DNA of 64,000 nt from Clostridiales bacterium (GTDB lineage Bacteria > Bacillota > Clostridia > Lachnospirales > Lachnospiraceae): contig JAHAJA010000013.1 in NCBI GenBank assembly GCA_018372435.1, positions 1-64,000 on the forward strand, given 5' to 3'. A program made the translations under genes and the position numbers. Below, in pieces: positions 8,906 to 16,713 of the stretch. The notes under the pieces are model-generated. The model ran no database searches and was not told the DNA's origin. It saw only the letters and a program-made list of their open reading frames with translations. Position 1 is the first letter of the stretch. Every line of letters begins with the position of its first letter.

Positions 8906-10015
8906 TTATACAGCTCCACTAAAGTTAACTGGTAATATTAAATATACGTAATTTTCTTCTTTATCACGAATGAAACATGGTGCTTTAGGATTAAATAGAT
9001 AAATATCAACTTCTTCATCGTCAATAACACGTAATGCATCAATTAAAAACTTAGGGTTAAATCCTATAAGAATATCTTTACCTTCTTTACGAATATCGAT
9101 TTCTTCATTCATGGAACCAATCGAAGAGTTAATCTTTAATTCTAAGTCAGAATCTGTAATATTAACAATAATCGGTTTTTTCTCAGATTCTTTCACTAAT
9201 AGAGTAGCACGATCAATACAATTTAAAAATTCTTTTTTGTTAATAGTAACTTTGGTTTCATAATCATTCGATAACATCTGGTCAATTTTAAAAAATTCAC
9301 CTTCTATAAGTCGAGATAATACGGTTGTCTTGCCAAATTCAAATAAGATATGTTTATCTGATGTATATATTTGCAATTCATCAGAAACTTCACCCGACAA
9401 TATTTTACTAATTTCAATAAGAGTTTTTCCAGGTACTATTACCTTAGTATCCTCATATTCTTGATTTAATTGAATCTTTCTAATTGATATTCTATGACCA
9501 TCCAAAGATACGACTCTTAATTCATTTTTTTCAATTTCAAATAATTCACCTGTCATTATTTTATTGCTTTCATTATCGGCAATAGAGAATACCGTTTGTC
9601 GAATTACTTCTTTTAATGAAAATTGAGATAATATAATTGGTTTGTTTTTTGTAATGGTAGGTAGACTAGGAAACTCTTCTGAAGTTTTACCTAAAATCTC
9701 AAACTTAGACTTTTCACAAGTAATAGTTGCTTTGAAGTTATCATCTGTTTGGATGGTTACATCATTCTCTGGTAGTTTACGTACAATCTCAGAAAAAATC
9801 TTAGCATTAATTGCAATAACTCCTTCTTCAACAATTTCACCATTAATAATTGTTTCAATACCTAATTCCATATCATTAGAAATTAATTTTATTTGATTAC
9901 TTATAACTTCAATAACAATACACTCAAGAATTGGCATTGTAGATTTAGCAGATACTGCTTTTAAGGCAATTTGTACTCCATTTAGTAAATCACTTTTTGA
10001 ACAAACAATTTTCAT
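8906..10015 (-). CDS. dnaN: DNA polymerase III beta subunit (sliding clamp)
   Basis: 369 aa in three clamp domains. The N-terminus MKIVCSKSDLLNGV and the C-terminal segment with YLILPVNF (the P/V-M/L-R-like pocket end) are typical. It forms the ring that tethers the replicative polymerase and recruits repair proteins. The SD AGGGAG precedes the ATG. It lies downstream of dnaA across a 260-bp gap that contains a DnaA box. Confidence 0.97.
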   Translation of the reverse strand: MKIVCSKSDLLNGVQIALKAVSAKSTMPILECIVIEVISNQIKLISNDMELGIETIINGEIVEEGVIAINAKIFSEIVRKLPENDVTIQTDDNFKATITCEKSKFEILGKTSEEFPSLPTITKNKPIILSQFSLKEVIRQTVFSIADNESNKIMTGELFEIEKNELRVVSLDGHRISIRKIQLNQEYEDTKVIVPGKTLIEISKILSGEVSDELQIYTSDKHILFEFGKTTVLSRLIEGEFFKIDQMLSNDYETKVTINKKEFLNCIDRATLLVKESEKKPIIVNITDSDLELKINSSIGSMNEEIDIRKEGKDILIGFNPKFLIDALRVIDDEEVDIYLFNPKAPCFIRDKEENYVYLILPVNFSGAV

Positions 10016-10275
10016 TTTGTGTATAACTCCCTTCAGGATAAAATGCAGATATATATATAATATATTTAGTAGTATTAGTAATAGGGGCTGTTAATTTGTT
10101 GATAAGTGCTATTTAGGTGATATACCAGCTACTTTGAGAACATAACAACCGTGTTAATAACTCATTTTAATATTGAGTATAAAATTGAAGTTATTAACAT
10201 GGATTAATCCGTGTTAAAATAATACACACAAAAATAACAGGTTATTAACAATAAATTGTGAATAACTTAAAACGG
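10016..10275 (-). promoter_or_regulatory. dnaA-dnaN intergenic region with a DnaA box
   Basis: This 260-bp AT-rich gap contains TTATTCACA on the minus strand (10257-10265), a perfect match to the DnaA-box consensus TTATNCACA, just after the dnaA stop. It also has repeated GTTATTAAC/GTTAATAAC palindromes near 10153-10161, 10191-10200 and 10241-10250. With the main cluster at 11.7-12.0 kb this resembles the bipartite origins of Firmicutes, in which dnaA lies between two box clusters. Confidence 0.5.
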
Positions 10276-11640
10276 TTATTGAGGATTAATCTTTTTACTT
10301 AAAACTTCTATAGTATTTTGAAGAGTAGAATCATTTTCAAGTTCCTTTGTAATCTTATCAATACCATGCAAAACTGTTGTATGATCACGGTTACCAAGCT
10401 TCTTACCAATATCAGAAAGTGATAATTCGGTAAGCTTTCTAGATAGGTACATACAGATTTGTCTAGGGTATGATATATTCTTACTCTTCTTAGTAGAGTA
10501 GATATCTGATTGAGAGATGTTAAAGTGTTCAGATGTCATCTCAACAATTAAATCCACTGTTATTTCTTTCTTATTGTTAGGAGATATTAAGTCTTTTAAT
10601 ACTTTTTCCGCTAACTCTACTGTTACATCTTTTTTCTCTAGTCGAGAAAAGGCTACAATCTTTGTAAGTGCGCCTTCTAATTCACGAATATTGGATTTAA
10701 TGTTGGTTGCAATATATTTCATTACCTCATTATCGATTTGTAGACCATCTAACTCTTCTTTCTTCTTTAAGATAGCCATTCGAGTCTCATAATCAGGTGA
10801 TTGAATATCAACTGTAAGGCCCCATTCAAAGCGAGAACGAAGACGTTCTTCTAGAGTTTCAATATCTTTTGGTGGCTTATCGGACGATATGATGATTTGT
10901 TTTTTAGACTCATGCAGCGTATTAAATGTATGGAAAAACTCTTCCTGAGTACTTTCTTTACCAATAATAAACTGAATATCGTCAATGAGTAATACATCTA
11001 TATTACGGTATTTTTCACGAAACTCCGCGGTTGATGAGTTTTCACTCCTATTACGAATCGCATCAATAAGTTCATTAGTAAAAGTCTCACTAGTAACATA
11101 TAAAACCTTACTTGAAGGATTATGTTCTAATATAAAGTGAGCAATTGAGTGCATTAGATGGGTCTTTCCTAGTCCAACGCCTCCATATATAAATAGAGGA
11201 TTGTATACTTCAGCAGGGGATTCTGCTACTGCTAATGATGCAGCATGAGCAAGATTGTTATTAGTACCTACAACAAAAGTATCAAAAGTATAACGTGGAT
11301 TTAGAAAGGGATATTTGTTTTTTTGTGCGGAGTTTCCTTGGTTACTATTTTCTTTTTTAGATATTTTCTTGGCTTCATCAGGAAGAACAATTGATATTTC
11401 GTAGTTTTTTCCTGTAATTTCTTCAATAGCAACTTTAATTGGTATACCATATTTCTTACTGATAAAACTAACTCCGTCTTTCCCTAAATCAGGATTACTT
11501 AATATAGTAATTAAATCATCATCTACGTCATATACTTTTAAAGGTGCTAACCAAGTACGAAAAGAAACATCTGTTATATCGTGAGTGATCTTAACAGACA
11601 TTAAAATCTCGTCCCATTTTCCTTGAATTATGTTTTTCAT
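10276..11640 (-). CDS. dnaA: Chromosomal replication initiator DnaA
   Basis: About 454 aa. Domain I is the N-terminal GKWDEILMSVK region, and a short Asn/Ser/Lys-rich linker spans about 110-120. The AAA+ domain has Walker A GGVGLGKTHL (about 153-162), Walker B VLLIDDIQFI and the arginine-finger region ERLRSRFEWG. Domain IV carries the DnaA signature GNRDHTTVLHGIDKI. There are two adjacent ATGs. The second (11640) is chosen because GGGGG is 6 nt from it and only 3 nt from the first. A weak TTGATA/TATAAT pair (15-bp spacer) lies at 11679-11705. Confidence 0.98.
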   Translation of the reverse strand: MKNIIQGKWDEILMSVKITHDITDVSFRTWLAPLKVYDVDDDLITILSNPDLGKDGVSFISKKYGIPIKVAIEEITGKNYEISIVLPDEAKKISKKENSNQGNSAQKNKYPFLNPRYTFDTFVVGTNNNLAHAASLAVAESPAEVYNPLFIYGGVGLGKTHLMHSIAHFILEHNPSSKVLYVTSETFTNELIDAIRNRSENSSTAEFREKYRNIDVLLIDDIQFIIGKESTQEEFFHTFNTLHESKKQIIISSDKPPKDIETLEERLRSRFEWGLTVDIQSPDYETRMAILKKKEELDGLQIDNEVMKYIATNIKSNIRELEGALTKIVAFSRLEKKDVTVELAEKVLKDLISPNNKKEITVDLIVEMTSEHFNISQSDIYSTKKSKNISYPRQICMYLSRKLTELSLSDIGKKLGNRDHTTVLHGIDKITKELENDSTLQNTIEVLSKKINPQ

Positions 11641-11763
11641 CATAATCCCCCTAATTATAAATTTTCATATAACTATATATTATAACAAGATTGTTAAATT
11701 ATCAATGGCTAACTATACAAAATGTGTTGATGTTGTGGACAAACTTTGGTAATATAGTCTTCT

Positions 11764-12017
11764 ACCATCCAAATTCCACGAATTATCCACGGACCATCCA
11801 AAAGAATTAACATCCATGTGTATAATAAATTAAAATTATAAACATCCACGTGAAATATTGTAATTTAAGTGTTTTTATTCATATTATTTAAATAATTAAC
11901 TAAAAATCAAAAAGTTATCCACAAGTTATCCACAAATTGTTGATAACTTTTTGGATGGTTAGTGTGGATATAGTATTTTAAGCAATTTTTCCACAAATCA
12001 ATCACAAACCATCCAAA
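11764..12017. repeat. ACCATCCAAA iterons in oriC
   Basis: The decamer ACCATCCAAA occurs exactly three times in the forward direction (starting near 11764, 11794 and 12008) and once inverted (near 11951-11960). Two variants, ACATCCATG and ACATCCACG, lie at 11810 and 11842. All six contain CATCC. They resemble the DnaA box only partly (3 mismatches), so they may be weak DnaA sites, sites for another origin protein, or targets of the CATCC/GGATG methyltransferase encoded at 45.1 kb. Confidence 0.6.
11915..11934 (+). promoter_or_regulatory. Paired perfect DnaA boxes
   Basis: TTATCCACA occurs at 11915-11923 and again at 11926-11934, 11 bp apart (about one helical turn). They are followed by GTTGATAACTTTTTGG. 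Same-face tandem boxes are typical of the core DnaA loading site. Confidence 0.88.
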
Positions 12018-12149
12018 GAGATGTTTACTAATAAACCAACCATAAAATTTAGAAATGTTCTCTGTTATATGTATAAATATATCAACAAACTAATATCTGG
12101 GAACACTGATATATAGGAAGTGGTTGATTAATAAATTTGTAAATAATAC

Positions 12150-12178
12150 TTGACGGAATGAATCATTGCTAATATAAT
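12150..12178 (+). promoter_or_regulatory. Sigma-A promoter of rpmH
   Basis: TTGACG (12150-12155), 17-bp spacer, TATAAT (12173-12178), about 84 bp before the rpmH start. It likely drives the rpmH-rnpA-yidD-yidC-jag group. Confidence 0.8.
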
Positions 12179-12261
12179 AAACGTGATATTGTAATTTAAC
12201 TTATAATAGAATAAATACGCTTACTATAAACAGTTGGGTATAACTAAGGAGGTGTTTTGTA

Positions 12262-12396
12262 ATGAAAATGACATTCCAACCAAAAAAGAGATCAAGAGCT
12301 AAAGTTCATGGTTTTAGAAAAAGAATGAGTACTTCTAACGGAAGAAAAGTTATTGCTAGCAGAAGAGCAAAAGGAAGACATAAATTATCAGCATAG
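12262..12396 (+). CDS. rpmH: 50S ribosomal protein L34
   Basis: 44 aa, highly basic. MKMTFQPKKRSRAKVHGFRK-type N-terminus and the RRAKGRHKLSA ending are diagnostic of L34. The SD AAGGAGGT lies 9 nt before the ATG. It is the first gene to the right of oriC, as is usual. A short terminator-like hairpin directly follows and probably lowers readthrough into rnpA. Confidence 0.97.
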   Translation: MKMTFQPKKRSRAKVHGFRKRMSTSNGRKVIASRRAKGRHKLSA

Positions 12397-12419
12397 GTCG
12401 CAGTATTGTGACCTTTTTT
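12396..12419 (+). terminator. Terminator or attenuator after rpmH
   Basis: GGTCGCA-GTAT-TGTGACC followed by six T. It begins on the last base of the rpmH stop. Downstream genes have no other obvious promoter, so partial readthrough is likely. Confidence 0.75.
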
Positions 12420-12500
12420 CTCTATGAACGGCTCTTTAGGGGCTGCTCTTAGGGTATTAAGAGTGCAATATCATATTATTGTTAATAGGGGATTTTGAAA

Positions 12501-12842
12501 TTGTCAGAATCATTGAGAAGTAATAGAGATTTTCAGAATGTGTATAAGAATGGAAGATCGTTTGCTAATAAATATTTAGTTATGTATATAGTAAAAAACG
12601 ATTTAGATACATTACGATTAGGAATATCGGTTAGTAAAAAAGTAGGTAATAGTGTTGTTAGACATCGTGTAACAAGACTGATCAGAGAAAGTTTTCGATT
12701 AAATGATTACATGTTTAATAGTGGTTTAGACATAGTGGTAATTGGTAGAGCGGGAGCAAAGGGAAGAAATTATCAGGAAATAAGTAGCGCAGTTTTGCAT
12801 TTGTGCAAACTTCATAAAATCGTAAAAGAGATGAGTGAGTAG
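12501..12842 (+). CDS. rnpA: Ribonuclease P protein component
   Basis: About 113 aa basic protein that binds RNase P RNA and helps process tRNA 5' ends. The RNR motif region reads KVGNSVVRHRVTRLIRESFR. LRSNRDFQNVYKNGRS at the N-terminus is also typical. Two in-frame TTG starts exist (12495 and 12501). The second is chosen because AGGGG is 9 nt away, against 3 nt for the first. The stop overlaps the yidD start by one base. Confidence 0.95.
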   Translation: MSESLRSNRDFQNVYKNGRSFANKYLVMYIVKNDLDTLRLGISVSKKVGNSVVRHRVTRLIRESFRLNDYMFNSGLDIVVIGRAGAKGRNYQEISSAVLHLCKLHKIVKEMSE

Positions 12843-13054
12843 TGAAACGAATTTTAATATTTCTTATAAAAGTATATAGAAAGTACATTTCACCCTTAAA
12901 AGGAAGGCCTACTTGTATTTATACGCCTACCTGCTCTTTGTATGCAATGGAAGCACTACAAAAGTATGGAGCAATTAAAGGAACATATCTTGCAGTTAGA
13001 AGAGTATTAAGGTGTCACCCGTTTGCAAAGGGTGGTTATGATCCGGTTCCTTAA
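12842..13054 (+). CDS. yidD: Membrane protein insertion efficiency factor YidD
   Basis: 70 aa. It has the family signature of three cysteines, CIYTPTCSLYAMEAL and RRVLRCHPFAKGGYDPVP. It starts at GTG, overlapping the rnpA stop (TAGTG), so translation is coupled. YidD assists YidC at the membrane, and yidC follows 19 bp downstream. Confidence 0.95.
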   Translation: MKRILIFLIKVYRKYISPLKGRPTCIYTPTCSLYAMEALQKYGAIKGTYLAVRRVLRCHPFAKGGYDPVP

Positions 13055-13073
13055 TAATGAGGAGGAATAATAA

Positions 13074-14336
13074 TTGACAAACTTATTTTTAACACAAAGT
13101 GGCGGTCCATTAGGGCCTATAGCAAGTTTACTAGGATGGATTTTAAATGTAATTTATGAATTCTTAAGTATGTTTGGTATTGAAAATGCAGCACTTTGTA
13201 TTATTTTATTTACGTTTTTAGTAAAATCTTCAATGTTTCCTTTAACAATCAAACAACAGAAGTTTACTAAGATTTCATCAAAGATGAACCCAGAATTAAT
13301 GAAAATACAAGAAAAGTATAAAGGAAAACGTGATGAAGTTTCCATGAGAAAGCAACAACTTGAGACACAAGCTGTATATCAAAAATACGGTGCAAATCCA
13401 ACAAGTGGTTGTCTTCCTATGTTAATTACTTTACCGATCTTATTTGCTTTATACCAAGTTATTTATAGAATTCCAGCGTATATTGGCGATATTAGATCAT
13501 TGTATGAACAAATTGCGCTTGGTTTACAAAGTACTCCAAACTTTGGAGCAGTTTTCGCAGATAGTTTTAACGCGACAGGTCTTTCAGCAGACAGTAGTGT
13601 TAATACAATTATTGACGTATTAGCAAAATTCAATACTGGAAATTGGTCTGATTTAGCAAATCAATTCCCTACGCTAAGCGATCTTATTACTACCAATTCA
13701 GATAAAATAATTCATATTAACTCACTGATTGGTGGATTAAACATTGCAGATACACCTGTTTCTAAGATGTGGCCAGGCCTTATTGTTCCAATTCTTGCAG
13801 TCGTAACACAGTGGTATTCAACTAAGCAAATGACAGCTGCAAATGGGATGGATAAAAATGCTCCTGGAGCTGCTAGTATGAAGGCAATGAATAACTTCAT
13901 GCCACTATTTTCAGGATTTATATGTTTAACATTGCCAATTGGTATAGGTATATACTGGGTAGCTGGTGCTGTGTTCCAAATACTTCAACAATTTGCTATA
14001 AATAAACATTTTGAAAAGGTTAACATTGATGAGTTAGTTGAAAAAAGTGTTGAAAAAGCTAAGAAGAAGAAAAAACATGTTGATTATGAAAAATCATTAG
14101 AAGAATTAGCTAAGAAACAGACAAAGTCTATTGGTGATAAAGCAGGGGCTTATACTACTACTACTACTAAAAACAGTCTTAAAAACAAGGCTAATTCTAA
14201 TGTGAGTAATAACAATAATAATACAAAAGAAGATACAGCTAGTACAAAGAGTAATACAAACTACAAAGCAGGTAGTATTGCTGAGAAGGCAAATTTGTTG
14301 AAAGGTATGAATAGCTCAGGTAAGGGGGACAAGTAA
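13074..14336 (+). CDS. yidC: Membrane protein insertase YidC/SpoIIIJ
   Basis: 420 aa. It inserts and folds membrane proteins alone or with Sec; in spore formers the SpoIIIJ paralogue is needed for forespore signalling. It has a TM near 20-45, a cytoplasmic coiled hairpin with KQQKFTKISSKMNPELMKIQ, a conserved SGCLPMLITLPILFALYQVI TM near 105-130, and two C-terminal TMs around 235-300. A charged tail ends in a low-complexity Thr/Asn/Ser stretch. The start is TTG after GAGGAGG. There is no lipobox, unlike the Bacillus proteins. Confidence 0.96.
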   Translation: MTNLFLTQSGGPLGPIASLLGWILNVIYEFLSMFGIENAALCIILFTFLVKSSMFPLTIKQQKFTKISSKMNPELMKIQEKYKGKRDEVSMRKQQLETQAVYQKYGANPTSGCLPMLITLPILFALYQVIYRIPAYIGDIRSLYEQIALGLQSTPNFGAVFADSFNATGLSADSSVNTIIDVLAKFNTGNWSDLANQFPTLSDLITTNSDKIIHINSLIGGLNIADTPVSKMWPGLIVPILAVVTQWYSTKQMTAANGMDKNAPGAASMKAMNNFMPLFSGFICLTLPIGIGIYWVAGAVFQILQQFAINKHFEKVNIDELVEKSVEKAKKKKKHVDYEKSLEELAKKQTKSIGDKAGAYTTTTTKNSLKNKANSNVSNNNNNTKEDTASTKSNTNYKAGSIAEKANLLKGMNSSGKGDK

Positions 14337-14338
14337 TC

Positions 14339-15097
14339 ATGAATGAATGGATTGAGGTTAAAGCAAAAAATGTTAATGAAGCATTGACTGAAGCGTTAAT
14401 TAAACTTGGAACTACAAGTGATAATGTTGAATATGAAGTACTTGAAAAAGAATCTAACGGGATCTTAGGTCTATTTAGTAAACCTGCTAAAATTAGAGTT
14501 CGTAGCAAGAAAACAATTGAAGGTGTTGCTATAGACTTTTTGAAAAAAGTGTTTGGATCAATGAATCTGATTGTTGAGATAAAGGTTGATTATAACAAAG
14601 AAGAAGGTTATGTTAATATAGATTTAAGTGGAGATGATATGGGTGTTCTTATAGGAAAAAGAGGACAAACATTAGATTCTTTGCAATATTTAGTAAGTCT
14701 TGTCGTTAATAAAGAGAGCACTAGCTATCTTAAAGTTAAAGTAGATACAGAAAATTATCGTGAAAGAAGAAAAGAAACACTCGAAAATCTTGCTAAAAAT
14801 ATCGCTTATAAAGTGAAGAGAACGAAACATTCTGTATCCCTTGAACCTATGAATCCATTTGAACGAAGAATTATTCACTCCGCCCTTCAAAATGATAAGT
14901 ATGTAGAAACTCATAGTGAAGGGGAAGAGCCATACAGAAGAGTAGTTATTACGCTTAAGAAGTATACAAAAGAATATAAAGGTAGCTATAACAAAGAGTA
15001 TAGTTACAAAAAGGATTACAAGAAAGATTATAAAAAAGATTACAGCAAAAACTACGGGGCTAGAACTGCTTCTACAGTTACTGTAACAGAAGAATAG
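14339..15097 (+). CDS. jag: RNA-binding protein Jag/KhpB (SpoIIIJ-associated)
   Basis: 252 aa. The Jag N-terminal domain covers residues 1-50 (EVKAKNVNEALTEAL, EKESNGILGLF). A KH domain follows with GVLIGKRGQTLDSLQYL, then an R3H domain with ERRIIHSALQ. The C-terminal 35 residues carry a repeated YKKD/YSYKK pattern that is unusually long and basic-aromatic. It starts 2 bp after the yidC stop with a GGGGG SD, so the pair is co-translated. A terminator follows. Confidence 0.95.
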   Translation: MNEWIEVKAKNVNEALTEALIKLGTTSDNVEYEVLEKESNGILGLFSKPAKIRVRSKKTIEGVAIDFLKKVFGSMNLIVEIKVDYNKEEGYVNIDLSGDDMGVLIGKRGQTLDSLQYLVSLVVNKESTSYLKVKVDTENYRERRKETLENLAKNIAYKVKRTKHSVSLEPMNPFERRIIHSALQNDKYVETHSEGEEPYRRVVITLKKYTKEYKGSYNKEYSYKKDYKKDYKKDYSKNYGARTASTVTVTEE

Positions 15098-15103
15098 AAA
15101 TAT

Positions 15104-15156
15104 GGGGCTGTAGCAAAAGTCATTTAAGTTTACAATTTAAATTTTGCGACAGCCCC
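15104..15156 (+). terminator. Terminator after jag
   Basis: GGGGCTGT and ACAGCCCC, and AGCAAAA with TTTTGCG, form a long stem around an AT-rich loop. A short T-containing tail (TATTATG) follows. It separates the rpmH-jag group from mnmE. Confidence 0.7.
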
Positions 15157-15244
15157 TATTATGTAACTATTTTGAATAACAGGTTTTAAGTATGTTTCTT
15201 AGTAGGTAACCCTATCATTGAATTAGAAAGGAATGTGTAAAACA

Positions 15245-16621
15245 TTGAAAACAGATACAATCGCTGCAATTGCTACAGGAATGACGAATGCTGGTATTAG
15301 TATAGTTAGAATGAGCGGTGATGAAGCATTAGAAATAATAGATAAGATTTATTATTCTCCTAAAAAAAACAAAAAATTATCAGAAGTTGCAAGTCATACT
15401 GTACACTATGGTTATATTTTGGATGGTGAGCAGACAATAGATGAAGTTATGGTCTTGGTAATGAAGGGACCAAATACGTATACAAGAGAAGATGTAGTTG
15501 AGATAGATTGCCATGGTGGAGTGGTAGTAACAAAGAAGATATTAGAAACTGTAATTAAGTATGGTGCGAGAGTAGCGGAGCCAGGTGAATTTACAAAAAG
15601 AGCTTTTGTTAATGGAAGAATAGATCTATCACAGGCAGAAGCGGTAATTGATGTTATTAATGCGAAAAATGAATATGCTCTTAGCAGCTCAATGAGTCAA
15701 CTGAAAGGGAATATTTTAAATAGAATAAAAGAAGTAAGAGATAATGTAATTCATGATGTAGCCTTTATAGAAGCTGCGCTTGATGATCCAGAACACATTG
15801 AAATTGGTAATTTCTCAGAAACATTGTTAATGAATGTAGATAGTAATCTTGCAGTATTAGATAAATTGTTAGAATCAGCGGATAATGGACGTTTACTTCG
15901 TGAAGGTATTAAAACAGTAATAGTAGGAAAACCAAACGCGGGAAAATCCTCCCTTATGAATATATTATTAGGCGAAGATAGAGCAATTGTAACTGATATT
16001 GCAGGAACAACAAGAGATACGTTAGAAGAAACTATTAATATACACGGTATTACACTTAATATTGTAGATACTGCAGGAATTCGTGATACGGATGATGTAA
16101 TAGAAGAGATTGGTGTTAAGAAAGCAAAAGAGAATGCAGAAAATGCAGACTTGGTTATCTATGTTGTGGATGGTTCAAGAGATTTGGATCAAAATGATTA
16201 TGACATTATTAAGATGATAAAAGATAGAAAATGTGTTGTGTTGTTGAACAAGTCAGATCTAAAACCTAAGATTACTGCGGAACAATTAGAGTCTATAACA
16301 GAAAATAAAGTGGTTAAGATATCTGCTCTAGAGGGTACTGGGATTGAGGAATTTGAAACATTAATTAAAGATTTGTTTTATGAAGGAAAACTAAACTTCA
16401 ATGATGAAGTATATATAACTAATATTAGACATAAATCAGCAATAGTCGACGCAAAAGAAAGTTTAGAGCAAGTAAAGCAAAGTATTATGGATGGTATGCC
16501 AGAAGATTTCTACTCAATAGATTTAATGAGTGCGTATAATTCATTAGGTTACATTATCGGAGAAATGGTTGATGATGATCTAGTTAATACGATATTTAAA
16601 GAGTTTTGTATGGGGAAATAG
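15245..16621 (+). CDS. mnmE: tRNA modification GTPase MnmE
   Basis: About 458 aa. With MnmG it builds the (carboxymethyl)aminomethyl group on wobble U34. The N-terminal tetrahydrofolate-binding domain contains the CHGG motif. The G domain shows GKPNAGKSSL, a DTAGIRDT G3 and NKSD. The C-terminus ends in FCMGK, where the catalytic Cys is typical. The TTG at 15245 (MKTDTIAAIATG) is chosen over the ATG at 15233, because the SD GAAAGGA abuts that ATG and the family begins at this motif. Confidence 0.97.
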   Translation: MKTDTIAAIATGMTNAGISIVRMSGDEALEIIDKIYYSPKKNKKLSEVASHTVHYGYILDGEQTIDEVMVLVMKGPNTYTREDVVEIDCHGGVVVTKKILETVIKYGARVAEPGEFTKRAFVNGRIDLSQAEAVIDVINAKNEYALSSSMSQLKGNILNRIKEVRDNVIHDVAFIEAALDDPEHIEIGNFSETLLMNVDSNLAVLDKLLESADNGRLLREGIKTVIVGKPNAGKSSLMNILLGEDRAIVTDIAGTTRDTLEETINIHGITLNIVDTAGIRDTDDVIEEIGVKKAKENAENADLVIYVVDGSRDLDQNDYDIIKMIKDRKCVVLLNKSDLKPKITAEQLESITENKVVKISALEGTGIEEFETLIKDLFYEGKLNFNDEVYITNIRHKSAIVDAKESLEQVKQSIMDGMPEDFYSIDLMSAYNSLGYIIGEMVDDDLVNTIFKEFCMGK

Positions 16622-16713
16622 GTTTATATTCGAATAACAAGTAAATGTAGTAGATAGATTGTCTATTGGTGTTGCCATTGGATGGTCAACAAAGAAAGAA
16701 GTGAGGAAGGATT

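Larger units (their letters stand above)
11700..12100. other. Chromosomal replication origin (oriC)
   Basis: The 618-bp gap between the divergent dnaA and rpmH genes holds two perfect, adjacent DnaA boxes (TTATCCACA), near-matches TTATCCACG at 11783 and, inverted, TGTGGACAA near 11734 and TGTGGATAT near 11964. There are long AT-rich tracts between them. The position between dnaA and rpmH is the standard site of oriC in Firmicutes. The exact unwinding element was not resolved. Confidence 0.9.

Noticed and set aside
11764..12017. ACCATCCAAA as ordinary DnaA boxes
   Set aside because: There are three mismatches to TTATCCACA and perfect boxes are present nearby. Weak DnaA binding is not excluded, so they are reported separately.
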